Positions 1-5,666 of a stretch of DNA of 6,419 bases are shown here, one piece after another. Within the stretch, counting starts at the first letter, position 1. The number at the start of each line of letters is the position of its first letter. Made by a program: the position numbers and the translations under genes. This DNA is from Candidatus Kaiserbacteria bacterium. GTDB lineage: Bacteria > Patescibacteria > Paceibacteria > UBA9973 > UBA2100. Location of the stretch: the NCBI GenBank assembly GCA_002401495.1, contig NVTG01000076.1, forward strand, positions 1-6,419. The letters are read 5' to 3'. The notes under the pieces are model-generated. The model searched no databases. It saw only the letters and a list, made by a program, of their open reading frames with translations, and was not told the DNA's origin.

Positions 1-2
1 AT

Positions 3-482
3 TTCACTGGTGAACAACATTTTAGTTACCATAAAAAAGATGGATCACAAGCTAACTTACTTGGCTTTATTTTTATAATTTTATTAGAGTTGCCAATGAT
101 GCACTTCTTTTTGCACTTTATATGGTCACCATCAGCAGCAAACATTATCACTGGTTTAACTATTTTTAGCCTTTTATTCTTTACTGCAGAGTACCGTTCG
201 GTTGCAAGGCGTCCTGTTTCTATTAGTAAATCGCAACTCATTATTCGCTATGGGCTATATCCTGCATACAATATTGCTTTAGCAAATATCAAAACTATTG
301 ATTTAAATACCGGTTTCATTGCACGCGCTCGAACAATCAAACGCTATAATTACTCTGGCTATCCAAATATTAAAATCACACTTAAAGAGCCCCAGAATGA
401 TATCGACACTGTTTTTCTAGGATTAGATAACCCTCATCATTTTATAGACTCCACTAACAAGGAACAAAAACATGCCATTTAA
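3..482 (+). CDS. Integral membrane protein, C-terminal part (start lies upstream of the window)
   Basis: The frame is open from the left edge of the window, so the true start is upstream and 159 residues are visible. A TTG at position 90 could be read as a start, but it falls inside a hydrophobic segment and has no ribosome binding site, so I reject it. Visible residues about 19-41 and 45-62 form two membrane helices, the first carrying an ELPMMH motif. A basic, mostly polar domain of about 95 residues follows, starting near AEYRSVARRP and rich in alternating beta-like stretches (VSISKSQLIIRYGLY). The layout of helices followed by a small PH-like soluble domain resembles conserved bacterial membrane proteins often mislabelled as beta-carotene monooxygenases. 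That comparison is from memory and unsure. No catalytic motif is visible and the function is unknown. The end overlaps the next gene by 11 bases, suggesting co-transcription and coupled translation. Confidence 0.75.
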   Translation, partial: FTGEQHFSYHKKDGSQANLLGFIFIILLELPMMHFFLHFIWSPSAANIITGLTIFSLLFFTAEYRSVARRPVSISKSQLIIRYGLYPAYNIALANIKTIDLNTGFIARARTIKRYNYSGYPNIKITLKEPQNDIDTVFLGLDNPHHFIDSTNKEQKHAI

Positions 483-705
483 CGAGCAAGAACGCAGCGC
501 GCTTTTAGCACTTAAAGGTGTGGGGCCTACGGTTCTAAAACGTTTTGAAGAAATGGGCATTGAATCATTTGAGGAGTTAGCTGGGTTTGATGCAAACACC
601 ATTGCTGAGCGAGTAGCGTCAATGCTACATTCAAGTTGTTGGCAGAATAGCCCGCAAGCAAAGGCGGCAATCACCGCCGCTATTGCGCGAGCAAAGCAAG
701 GCTAA
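472..705 (+). CDS. Small helix-hairpin-helix (HhH) domain protein
   Basis: This 77-residue protein is almost entirely one HhH unit. Residues 11-30 contain the hallmark LKGVGPTVLKRFEEMGI: a helix, a GVG hairpin (Gly16-Val17-Gly18) and a second helix ending in Gly-Ile. This is followed by ESFEELAGFDANTIAERV, the usual second half that starts the next helical turn. HhH motifs bind the DNA backbone without sequence specificity, or mediate protein contacts. The protein resembles the small stand-alone proteins annotated as HhH domain or Cdd1 (pathogenicity locus) proteins, whose cellular role is not established. There is no nuclease or other catalytic motif. A good AAGGAA ribosome binding site lies within the end of the membrane protein gene, supporting this ATG. 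Its TAA stop interlocks with the stop of the convergent SMP-30-like gene. Confidence 0.85.
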   Translation: MPFNEQERSALLALKGVGPTVLKRFEEMGIESFEELAGFDANTIAERVASMLHSSCWQNSPQAKAAITAAIARAKQG

Positions 706-1544
706 AGCTCAATCACTTCTATTGCACCACGTTTTTGCATGGTGACATACACTCTGCTTTGCATATCGTCGAAGGCCAAATTAGTTGGATGCTGACCCTT
801 TAACTTATAGCTATTTAACACCTTGCCGGTAGGCGAGACTTCAAGCACCTTTCCAGCACCGTAACGAGTAATAAACACATGTCCTTGATTATTAACACGC
901 ATACCATCCAAGCCATGATCAGTAAACTTAATCAAAACTTTTTTATTACTTATGTTTAGGTCCTCATCCAAGTCATATTGCCAAACAACTCGCTGCACAC
1001 TCTCATTCACATAAAGCTTAGTGTTTTCCTTGTTAACAGCAACTCCATTAGTGGTACCCATGTTTTCCTCAAGCAATTTAGTGCTGCCATCAGCATTAAT
1101 ACGCCACAATTGACCCGTTTCGTTCGCCCAATTAGGGTCACTTGCAAACAGCACCCCAGTTTTGGTGATAGCAATGTCATTGGGTTGATTCATGTTGCTA
1201 TTATGAGCGAAAACTTCTGCTTTATTGCTGCCTGCAGGTACTTTTAAAATATTGTGGTTAACATAATCGGCAATAAACAAATTACCGTGTGAGTCAAACT
1301 GTAGGCCATTGCCAATGCTATCATTTGGCAAGCGAACAAATAACGAAGTTTTGCCCATATTGTCTACGCGGCCAATAGTTCCTTGCTGAGCATAGTTCAC
1401 CGCATATAAGGCACCGTTATGCATAGTCGGTCCTTCAACGCCTTGCGTGAAAACGTTATCTTTAACAAAATCTTGGCTATCAACAGCAAAGGTTAAAGGT
1501 GAGCTTAATAGTAATGTAATAGCCAGTGGCTTAAGTAATTTCAT
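702..1544 (-). CDS. Secreted SMP-30/gluconolactonase/LRE-type beta-propeller protein
   Basis: This 280-residue protein has a clear signal peptide (MKLLKPLAITLLLSSPLTFA, probable cleavage after Ala20), so it should act in the periplasm or outside the cell. The mature part is a six-bladed beta-propeller of the SMP-30/gluconolactonase/LRE superfamily. Candidate divalent metal ligands of that family are present: Glu37 in VEGP, Asn166 in TTNGVAVN and Asp213 in GLDGM, with Asn122 in QPNDIA likely near the substrate. Blade-type repeats such as GNLFIADYVN, GVLFASDP, TKLYVNES and GHVFITRYG recur. Members hydrolyse lactones or phosphotriesters, but many secreted homologues have no known substrate, so lactonase activity is only inferred. 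The ATG has an AAAGGA site six bases upstream that overlaps the stop of the preceding 135-residue gene 11 bases away, so the two are almost certainly one operon. Confidence 0.85.
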   Translation of the reverse strand: MKLLKPLAITLLLSSPLTFAVDSQDFVKDNVFTQGVEGPTMHNGALYAVNYAQQGTIGRVDNMGKTSLFVRLPNDSIGNGLQFDSHGNLFIADYVNHNILKVPAGSNKAEVFAHNSNMNQPNDIAITKTGVLFASDPNWANETGQLWRINADGSTKLLEENMGTTNGVAVNKENTKLYVNESVQRVVWQYDLDEDLNISNKKVLIKFTDHGLDGMRVNNQGHVFITRYGAGKVLEVSPTGKVLNSYKLKGQHPTNLAFDDMQSRVYVTMQKRGAIEVIEL

Positions 1545-1555
1545 GGGCCATCCTT

Positions 1556-1963
1556 TTACTCATTTAAACTCGTGTAAACCGCTAAAATCGGATATTCGTT
1601 TTCACCAAAAGATAAGGTCAATGAGCGTTTTTCGCCATCATCTAACTTAATACCTTCGTCAAAACTCAGAGGGTGTACACGACGCCCATCAGCAAACAAC
1701 GCCATAATATGGTCGGCCTGTAAAATACGCGAGCCTGATGCTTTATTTTCAATAGTCACAACAGCTAAACGGCGACCACTTTCACTGCTCATTAATACAC
1801 TATGGACAATGCTAAATTGGCTCTGTTTAGGATAACGCTTGGCATCATTCTCAAATGAAAAAGCACTGCCAGAGAGCATCACTGGATCCACTGACAACAC
1901 ATCAGTATTTGCTTGAGTACTGGTTGCAAAAAGCGCTGAAAAAAATAGTAAAGTACGCTTCAT
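1556..1963 (-). CDS. Secreted protein of unknown function, first gene of a two-gene operon
   Basis: I do not recognise a family. The 135-residue product starts with a typical signal peptide (MKRTLLFFSALFATSTQA, probable cleavage after Ala18) and has no other membrane segment, no cysteine in the mature part and no lipobox. The mature protein of about 117 residues alternates short hydrophobic strands with polar turns (RRLAVVTIENKASG, HIMALFADGRRVHPLSF, GEKRSLTLSFGENEYPILAVYTS). This suggests an all-beta, immunoglobulin-like sandwich; that is inference. The start is supported by AAAGGA six bases before the ATG. It lies just upstream of the secreted beta-propeller gene on the same strand and is probably translated from the same message, so it may be a partner or accessory factor. 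Confidence 0.8.
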   Translation of the reverse strand: MKRTLLFFSALFATSTQANTDVLSVDPVMLSGSAFSFENDAKRYPKQSQFSIVHSVLMSSESGRRLAVVTIENKASGSRILQADHIMALFADGRRVHPLSFDEGIKLDDGEKRSLTLSFGENEYPILAVYTSLNE

Positions 1964-2148
1964 ATCAATCCTTTAATGAGCTTCAACTAAATTTAGCATA
2001 CACCGTTCCTAATTCCCGTGCAAAACTGATTATTGCAGCTGAGGGATTGTCATTATTTATATAGTTACAATTTCATTGTTGAATTTTGTTCCTTTGTCCT
2101 CACAACATTAGTAAACCTCTTTTTTACACCTGGCAGTAGGAGCCAAGT
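1964..2148. other. Divergent intergenic region with a small palindrome
   Basis: This 185-base region separates the minus-strand secreted pair from the plus-strand reductase gene. Beyond the minus-strand promoter candidate it contains ACAAT-TTC-ATTGT (2067-2079), a perfect 5-3-5 inverted repeat in an AT-rich stretch. Such a site could bind a dimeric regulator, but it is short enough to arise by chance. I see no convincing plus-strand -35/-10 pair for the reductase. An open frame crossing 1855-2064 on the plus strand is antisense to the secreted gene and has no ribosome binding site, so I do not call it. Confidence 0.5.
1995..2023 (-). promoter_or_regulatory. Candidate sigma-70 promoter of the secreted-protein operon
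   Basis: Read on the minus strand, TTGCAC (2018-2023) and TATGCT (1995-2000) are separated by exactly 17 bases and lie about 30-60 bases before the ATG at 1963. The -10 matches TATAAT at four of six positions and the -35 matches TTGACA at three of six. Position and spacing are right but the boxes are weak, so this is only a candidate. Confidence 0.3.
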
Positions 2149-3180
2149 ATGTCTGATGTTCAAAATCGTCAATTTATTCTAGCCTCCCGCCCAAATGGGC
2201 AAGCAAACGAAAGTAATATTCACTTAAAAACAACCTCCATTCCAGCCCCTGAAAAGGGTGAGGTTCTGTTAAGGACCATATATTTATCTCTTGACCCTTA
2301 TATGAGGGGTCGAATGAGTGACGCAAAATCTTACGCCGACCCTGTAAAAATTGGCGATGTGATGGTTGGGGCGACCGTATGTCAGGTAGAACAATCAGCT
2401 CACCCTGATTTCACTGAAGGTGAGTGGGTGCTCGCTTATACAGGTTGGCAAGAATATGCAATTAGTAACACTGAAGGTCTAATGAAACTTGGTGAGGCCC
2501 CCAGTAACCCATCATATGCACTTGGCATTTTAGGAATGCCAGGTTTTACGGCTTACATGGGGCTGCTTGATATTGGCGAGCCAAAAGCTGGAGAAACTGT
2601 CGTTGTCGCGGCAGCAACAGGACCAGTAGGTGCAACCGTTGGACAAATAGCAAAAATCAAAGGCTGCAAAGTTGTTGGTGTTGCAGGTGGTAAGGAAAAG
2701 TGTCGACACGCCGTTGAGAACTTAGGTTTTGACTACTGCATTGATCATAAAGCCAATGATTTTAGTGAACAGTTAAGCAAAGCATGTGATAACGGCATTG
2801 ATGTTTACTATGAAAATGTGGGTGGTCATGTATTCGATGCTGTTTTACCGCTGTTAAATACTAAAGCACGAATCCCTCTTTGCGGCTTGGTATCACAGTA
2901 TAACGCAACTGAGTTACCTCCAGGTCCAGACCGTTTATCAATGTTAATGGGGCAAATACTAACTAAGCGTATTAAAGTACAGGGCTTTATTGTTTTTGAT
3001 GATTACGGCCACCGCTACGCAGAGTTTGCCAAAGACATGCAAGCATGGCTTAGTGAAGGAAAGATCAAATATAAAGAACACATGGAGCCAGATTTTACAA
3101 ATACTTTAAATGCCTTCAACGCGATGTTAAATGGTGAAAATTTCGGCAAAACAGTTGTTCAAGTGCAGCAACCTTTATAA
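2149..3180 (+). CDS. curA: NADPH-dependent enone/curcumin reductase of the MDR family (CurA-like)
   Basis: The 343-residue product matches, as I recall it, E. coli CurA (YncB, about 345 residues) over its whole length, including LASRPNG near the start, LSLDPYMRGRMSD (47-59), LGMPGFTAYMGLLDIG (128-143), YYENVGG (220-226) and NATELPPGPDR (252-262). It belongs to the zinc-independent medium-chain reductases with leukotriene B4 12-hydroxydehydrogenase and prostaglandin reductases. An N-terminal GroES-like domain precedes a Rossmann domain with the glycine-rich AAATGPVGATVG loop (154-165) for NADPH. Relatives reduce the carbon-carbon double bond of alpha,beta-unsaturated carbonyls. E. coli CurA acts on curcumin; the natural substrate here is unknown. 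The protein is cytosolic. AGGAG six bases before the ATG supports the start. A hairpin and a broken glutathione S-transferase gene follow, and the pairing suggests electrophile detoxification. Confidence 0.93.
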   Translation: MSDVQNRQFILASRPNGQANESNIHLKTTSIPAPEKGEVLLRTIYLSLDPYMRGRMSDAKSYADPVKIGDVMVGATVCQVEQSAHPDFTEGEWVLAYTGWQEYAISNTEGLMKLGEAPSNPSYALGILGMPGFTAYMGLLDIGEPKAGETVVVAAATGPVGATVGQIAKIKGCKVVGVAGGKEKCRHAVENLGFDYCIDHKANDFSEQLSKACDNGIDVYYENVGGHVFDAVLPLLNTKARIPLCGLVSQYNATELPPGPDRLSMLMGQILTKRIKVQGFIVFDDYGHRYAEFAKDMQAWLSEGKIKYKEHMEPDFTNTLNAFNAMLNGENFGKTVVQVQQPL

Positions 3181-3196
3181 CTTTATTAAATACTTA

Positions 3197-3213
3197 GCGC
3201 TGCAGAGCAGCGC
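3197..3213 (+). other. Perfect 7-bp GC-rich hairpin between curA and the GST gene
   Basis: GCGCTGC-AGA-GCAGCGC forms a perfect seven-pair stem with a three-base loop, 16 bases after the curA stop and just before the ribosome binding site of the GST gene. No run of T follows on either strand, so it is not a standard intrinsic terminator. It could lower read-through, protect the 3' end of curA mRNA, or be a protein-binding palindrome. Confidence 0.6.
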
Positions 3214-3231
3214 AACTTAAAAGGATTACTT

Positions 3232-3849
3232 ATGATAAAACTTCACCACTTAAATAAATCACGTTCAAAACGTATTATTTGGCTACTAGAAGAGCTAGGT
3301 GTCGATTACGATATTATTGCTTATCAACGTAACCCAGAGACATTCCTTGCACCTGATGAACTAAAAGAGATTCACCCTCTAGGTAAAGCACCGGTGCTTG
3401 AAGATGGCAAAAAGATAATTACCGAATCAGGGGCTATTACTGATTAGCTAATTACTACTTATGGTGAAGGTAAATATATGCCAGCCCCAAAGTCTGATGA
3501 GTATTTTAGTTATCAGCAATGGCTTCACTTTGCAGAAAGTTCAGCTATGGTGCCTTTATTACTAAAACTGTTTATCACTAAAGATGGTTGTAAAACTAAC
3601 TTTATAGCTGATTATGCTGACCATGAAATTGGCAAAATTTTGAGCTATGTAAATCAGCAATTAAAAGGCAAGCAATACCTTGTTGGTGAGACGTTGACTG
3701 GCGCTGACTTTATGATGTCTTTTGTTATTGAAAAAGTCGCCGAATCTGGCGTGCTAACACACTTCCCAGAATTATCGCGTTATCTAGAACAGCTCAAAAC
3801 ACATGAAAGCTATCATACAGCCAATGAGTTAGAAGAAAAATACGGATGA
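3232..3849 (+). pseudogene. Glutathione S-transferase gene interrupted by one in-frame TAG
   Basis: The frame encodes a complete 205-codon glutathione S-transferase except for a TAG at codon 72 (3445-3447). The N-terminal thioredoxin-like domain has LNKSRSKRIIWLLEELG (7-23) with catalytic-region serines 10 and 12, the KAPVL cis-proline motif (52-56, Pro54) and ESGAI (65-69), whose Glu65 and Ser66 normally hold glutathione. Directly after the stop, LITTYGEGKYMP continues in frame into the helical C-terminal domain, with the LTGAD N-capping box near residues 155-159. Related proteins read ESGAI-x-x-YLI here, so the lost residue is probably tyrosine; TAT or TAC to TAG is a one-base change. No frameshift or other damage is visible, so this is either a recent nonsense mutation or a sequencing error. 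Suppression of TAG is less likely. AAGGA six bases before the ATG supports the start. Confidence 0.85.
3466..3480 (+). promoter_or_regulatory. Internal ribosome binding site and ATG after the premature stop
   Basis: GAAGG (3466-3470) stands seven bases before an in-frame ATG (3478) that is 30 bases past the TAG. Spacing and sequence are good for initiation or re-initiation, which would give a 123-residue polypeptide holding only the helical domain. The bases also encode a normal stretch of the transferase (GEGKYM), so the site may be coincidental. Confidence 0.35.
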
Positions 3850-3856
3850 TAATAGA

Positions 3857-3880
3857 CAAAGGTACGTTATAGTGCCTTTG
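3857..3880 (+). other. 9-bp hairpin between the GST and GNAT genes
   Basis: CAAAGGTAC-GTTATA-GTGCCTTTG pairs over nine positions in RNA with one G-U wobble and a six-base loop. It begins eight bases after the GST stop. Only short T runs follow (CACCTTTCGCTTT), so it is at best a weak terminator. The first arm (AAAGGT) could also pair with ACCTTT at 3882-3887, giving a competing longer-loop stem. Confidence 0.45.
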
Positions 3881-3914
3881 CACCTTTCGCTTTAATAGCA
3901 TTACAAGGATAGTT

Positions 3915-4418
3915 GTGATCACGCTACGAAATTTTATAGAGTCAGATACCGAGCAGCTTATCGCTATACTTAACGATAAAGATGTAACTCAATATCTATC
4001 AACTAAAATCCCTTCTCCATATACTGAAGAGGATGCCTTATGGTGGATAAATGAAGGTAGCCAAGGTGAACTCGTTAAAGCGATTATATTTAACAACACA
4101 CTTATTGGCTGTGTGAGCGTATTAGCCGGCGAGTTTGAGTTCAATCGCTCAGGTGAGTTAGGTTACTGGCTGGCAAAAAAGTATTGGCAACAAGGGATTA
4201 CTACAAAAGCAACATCTATGCTACTTGATACTGTTTTTACTAAAACCAATATCACCAGAGTGTTTGCCTATGTGTGCGAAGATAACCTCGCTTCAATGAA
4301 GTTATTGCAAAAGCTAGGGTTCGAGCAAGATGCCATTTTAAAAAATGCGATGTTCAAGCATGAGCAATTCTTTAATGCGCATCTCTTTTCATTATTAAAG
4401 CCTAATAATCAAAACTAA
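3915..4418 (+). CDS. GNAT-family N-acetyltransferase, RimJ/RimL type
   Basis: The 167-residue product is a single GNAT domain that would transfer an acetyl group from acetyl-CoA to an amine. It opens with MITLRNFIESDTEQL, the usual first strand and helix of the RimJ/RimL branch. Residues 81-99 (ELGYWLAKKYWQQGITTKA) are motif A, with the QQGIT loop that binds the CoA pyrophosphate. NLASMKLLQKLGF (124-136) is the conserved motif B segment, with Asn124 and the final Gly-Phe typical of the fold. RimJ/RimL relatives acetylate ribosomal protein N-termini, antibiotics or small metabolites; the acceptor here cannot be told from sequence. The start is GTG, supported by AAGGA five bases upstream and by the family N-terminus beginning right there. 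It is nine bases upstream of the next gene, so the two are probably co-transcribed. Confidence 0.88.
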   Translation: MITLRNFIESDTEQLIAILNDKDVTQYLSTKIPSPYTEEDALWWINEGSQGELVKAIIFNNTLIGCVSVLAGEFEFNRSGELGYWLAKKYWQQGITTKATSMLLDTVFTKTNITRVFAYVCEDNLASMKLLQKLGFEQDAILKNAMFKHEQFFNAHLFSLLKPNNQN

Positions 4419-4430
4419 AGGATGAGCATG
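4418..4430 (+). promoter_or_regulatory. Ribosome binding site that decides the start of the next gene
   Basis: AAGGA (4418-4422) includes the last base of the GNAT stop codon. It lies five bases before the ATG at 4428, an ideal spacing. A second in-frame ATG at 4422 overlaps this very site and would have none of its own, so 4428 is the better start. Confidence 0.7.
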
Positions 4431-4844
4431 AGTAAAGCACTAAAAATACTTTGGCATGTTGGTGCTGCTATTTTTTGGGGGTTTAGCACTCTAGCGTTAC
4501 TTATTTGGGGTATTTCATCTATCACACCAAACTGGTGTGGTGAAGAGCAATATGAGGTGTTCTTATCACCAGATAAAGATAAACAAGCCGTGGTATCAGT
4601 CATAAACTGTGGTGCTACAACAAACTATGAAACACTGATATCTATCAGTCGCGTAGCGCAACCAAGCGACCAAACTATCTTGCTATCACTAGACGGGCAC
4701 CCAAGTAACAACAGCTACAAAGTTACCTGGACATCGAATAACGACATTAAACTTACTGATTTTGAATTTTCAAAGCTATTATCGTTTCATAGTCGAAACA
4801 CTGTTGGCGATATAGCTCAGTCTCACATTCAACCTAAAAATTAA
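4428..4844 (+). CDS. Small membrane-anchored protein of unknown function with an NCGATT motif
   Basis: With the ATG at 4428 the product has 138 residues. Residues 8-31 (around ILWHVGAAIFWGFSTLALLIWG) form one uncleaved membrane segment after a basic N-terminus, so the rest should face the periplasm. The outer domain has two cysteines, Cys37 (NWCGEE) and Cys61 (INCGATT), which could form a disulfide. The stretch FLSPDKDKQAVVSVINCGATT (45-65), followed by strands and then VTWTSNNDIKL, resembles small bacterial proteins of unknown function with an SPDGKYKAVV...CGATT signature; this is recalled, not searched. No catalytic motif is visible. An alternative in-frame ATG six bases upstream would give 140 residues. 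The gene directly follows the acetyltransferase gene, but no functional link is evident. Confidence 0.7.
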   Translation: MSKALKILWHVGAAIFWGFSTLALLIWGISSITPNWCGEEQYEVFLSPDKDKQAVVSVINCGATTNYETLISISRVAQPSDQTILLSLDGHPSNNSYKVTWTSNNDIKLTDFEFSKLLSFHSRNTVGDIAQSHIQPKN

Positions 4845-4888
4845 GTGAATTAGTATGCTTTAAATCACCATTTCACTTGAATTCCTCA

Positions 4889-4916
4889 TTAAGAAACTTT
4901 TAAAGTTACCTAAAAT
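4889..4916 (+). promoter_or_regulatory. Candidate promoter of the methyltransferase gene
   Basis: TTAAGA (4889-4894) and TAAAAT (4911-4916) are 16 bases apart, about 55-80 bases before the methyltransferase ATG. The -10 matches TATAAT at five of six positions, the -35 matches TTGACA at four of six. The surrounding 125-base gap is AT-rich, so chance matches are likely, but a promoter is expected here because the upstream gap is longer than the operon gaps before it. Confidence 0.35.
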
Positions 4917-4956
4917 AAAGTAAGCTAACCACTTCTGTAACACTAAAAGTTACCTA
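4902..4956 (+). repeat. 11-base direct repeat AAAGTTACCTA in the methyltransferase upstream region
   Basis: The exact 11-mer AAAGTTACCTA occurs at 4902-4912 and again at 4946-4956, with starts 44 bases apart, close to four helical turns. The first copy touches the candidate -10 box and the second lies just before the start codon. This arrangement fits paired operator sites, but no regulator is identified. Confidence 0.5.
4937..4953. repeat. Inverted repeat GTAAC-N7-GTTAC
   Basis: GTAAC (4937-4941) and GTTAC (4949-4953) are perfect inverted arms with a seven-base centre, and the right arm is inside the second copy of the direct repeat. It could be a dimer-binding operator, or a small RNA hairpin in the leader near the methyltransferase start. 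Confidence 0.35.
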
Positions 4957-4969
4957 TTGGGTTTTTACT

Positions 4970-5665
4970 ATGCAACAACACGAAGTCACCGCCTTATTTG
5001 ATCAACAAGCAGCTAATTACGATTCACAGTGGCAAAACATGGCACCTATTAGCCAAGCCTTGTATTTTATGATGTCGCCTTTATTCTGCAAACTGCCAAG
5101 CAATGCGCATATTCTCTGCGTTGGAGCAGGTACCGGAAATGAAATTTTGCATTTAGCACAGGCATTCCCAGCATTTCGCTTCACCGCTGTCGAACCCTCG
5201 ACTGAGATGCTCAAAGTATGCAAACACAACTTAACGCAAGCAGGGCTAGCACAACGATGCCAGTTTCATAATGGTTATCTAAGTTTACTCAAAAACTTAA
5301 TACCCTTTGATGCAGCAACAGCCGTATTAGTGTCGCAGTTTATTGTTGATGAGCCAAAACGGGTGGCATTTTTTGCTGATATACATAAACGTTTAAAAAC
5401 TGGTGGGTTACTGATCAGTGCAGACTTAAGCGCCAATCAAAGTGCCGAAACTTACCCAGAGCAGCTTAGTCACTGGTTAAGTGTTATGTCATCAGCCGCA
5501 GTCAGCCCTAAACAAATTGAAAAAGTAAAACAGGCTTATGAGAATGACGTTGCGCTAAGAGAAACTCAAGTCATTGAAAAAATTATCGCCGCATCGGGCT
5601 TTACGAACGTTTATCCTTTTTATCAAGCAGGCTTAATAAAAGCATTCACCGGTGTCAAAGGTTAA
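4970..5665 (+). CDS. Class I SAM-dependent methyltransferase
   Basis: The 231-residue protein has a Rossmann-type methyltransferase domain. Motif I is ILCVGAGTGNE (48-58), the SAM-binding glycine loop. FTAVEPS (71-77) supplies the acidic residue Glu75 that holds the ribose hydroxyls. FDAATAVLVSQF (113-124) matches motif II, and LKTGGLLISAD (142-152) matches motif III. The N-terminal helix VTALFDQQAANYD is typical of the UbiE/CmoA-like branch. The methyl acceptor cannot be told from sequence. The C-terminal part (residues about 155-231) is a helical cap and final strands that may set substrate choice. Ribosome binding is poor: only TTGGG eight bases before the ATG, suggesting modest translation or leader control. 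The gene converges on the diguanylate cyclase gene with one base between the two stops. Confidence 0.88.
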   Translation: MQQHEVTALFDQQAANYDSQWQNMAPISQALYFMMSPLFCKLPSNAHILCVGAGTGNEILHLAQAFPAFRFTAVEPSTEMLKVCKHNLTQAGLAQRCQFHNGYLSLLKNLIPFDAATAVLVSQFIVDEPKRVAFFADIHKRLKTGGLLISADLSANQSAETYPEQLSHWLSVMSSAAVSPKQIEKVKQAYENDVALRETQVIEKIIAASGFTNVYPFYQAGLIKAFTGVKG

Positions 5666-5666
5666 T

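Noticed and set aside
90..482. TTG at 90 as the start of the first membrane protein.
   Set aside because: The frame is open to the left edge, the TTG lies within a hydrophobic helix and has no ribosome binding site. The gene is cut by the window instead.
663..678. GGCGG-CAATCA-CCGCC hairpin near the end of the HhH gene as a terminator.
   Set aside because: It is inside the coding region, only five pairs long and not followed by a T tract; alanine and alternating GC codons explain it.
1855..2064. Plus-strand open frame of 69 codons.
   Set aside because: It is antisense to the signal-peptide end of the secreted protein gene, lacks a ribosome binding site and shows no domain.
2115..2128. T-rich run before curA as the tail of a terminator.
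   Set aside because: There is no stem before it and no plus-strand gene upstream that would need termination.
4422..4844. ATG at 4422 as the start of the small membrane protein.
   Set aside because: It overlaps the AAGGA site itself; the ATG at 4428 has the correct five-base spacing.
4843..4878. AAGTGAA / TTCACTT inverted arms after the small membrane protein as a terminator.
   Set aside because: The stem is AT-rich, the loop is 22 bases and no T run follows.
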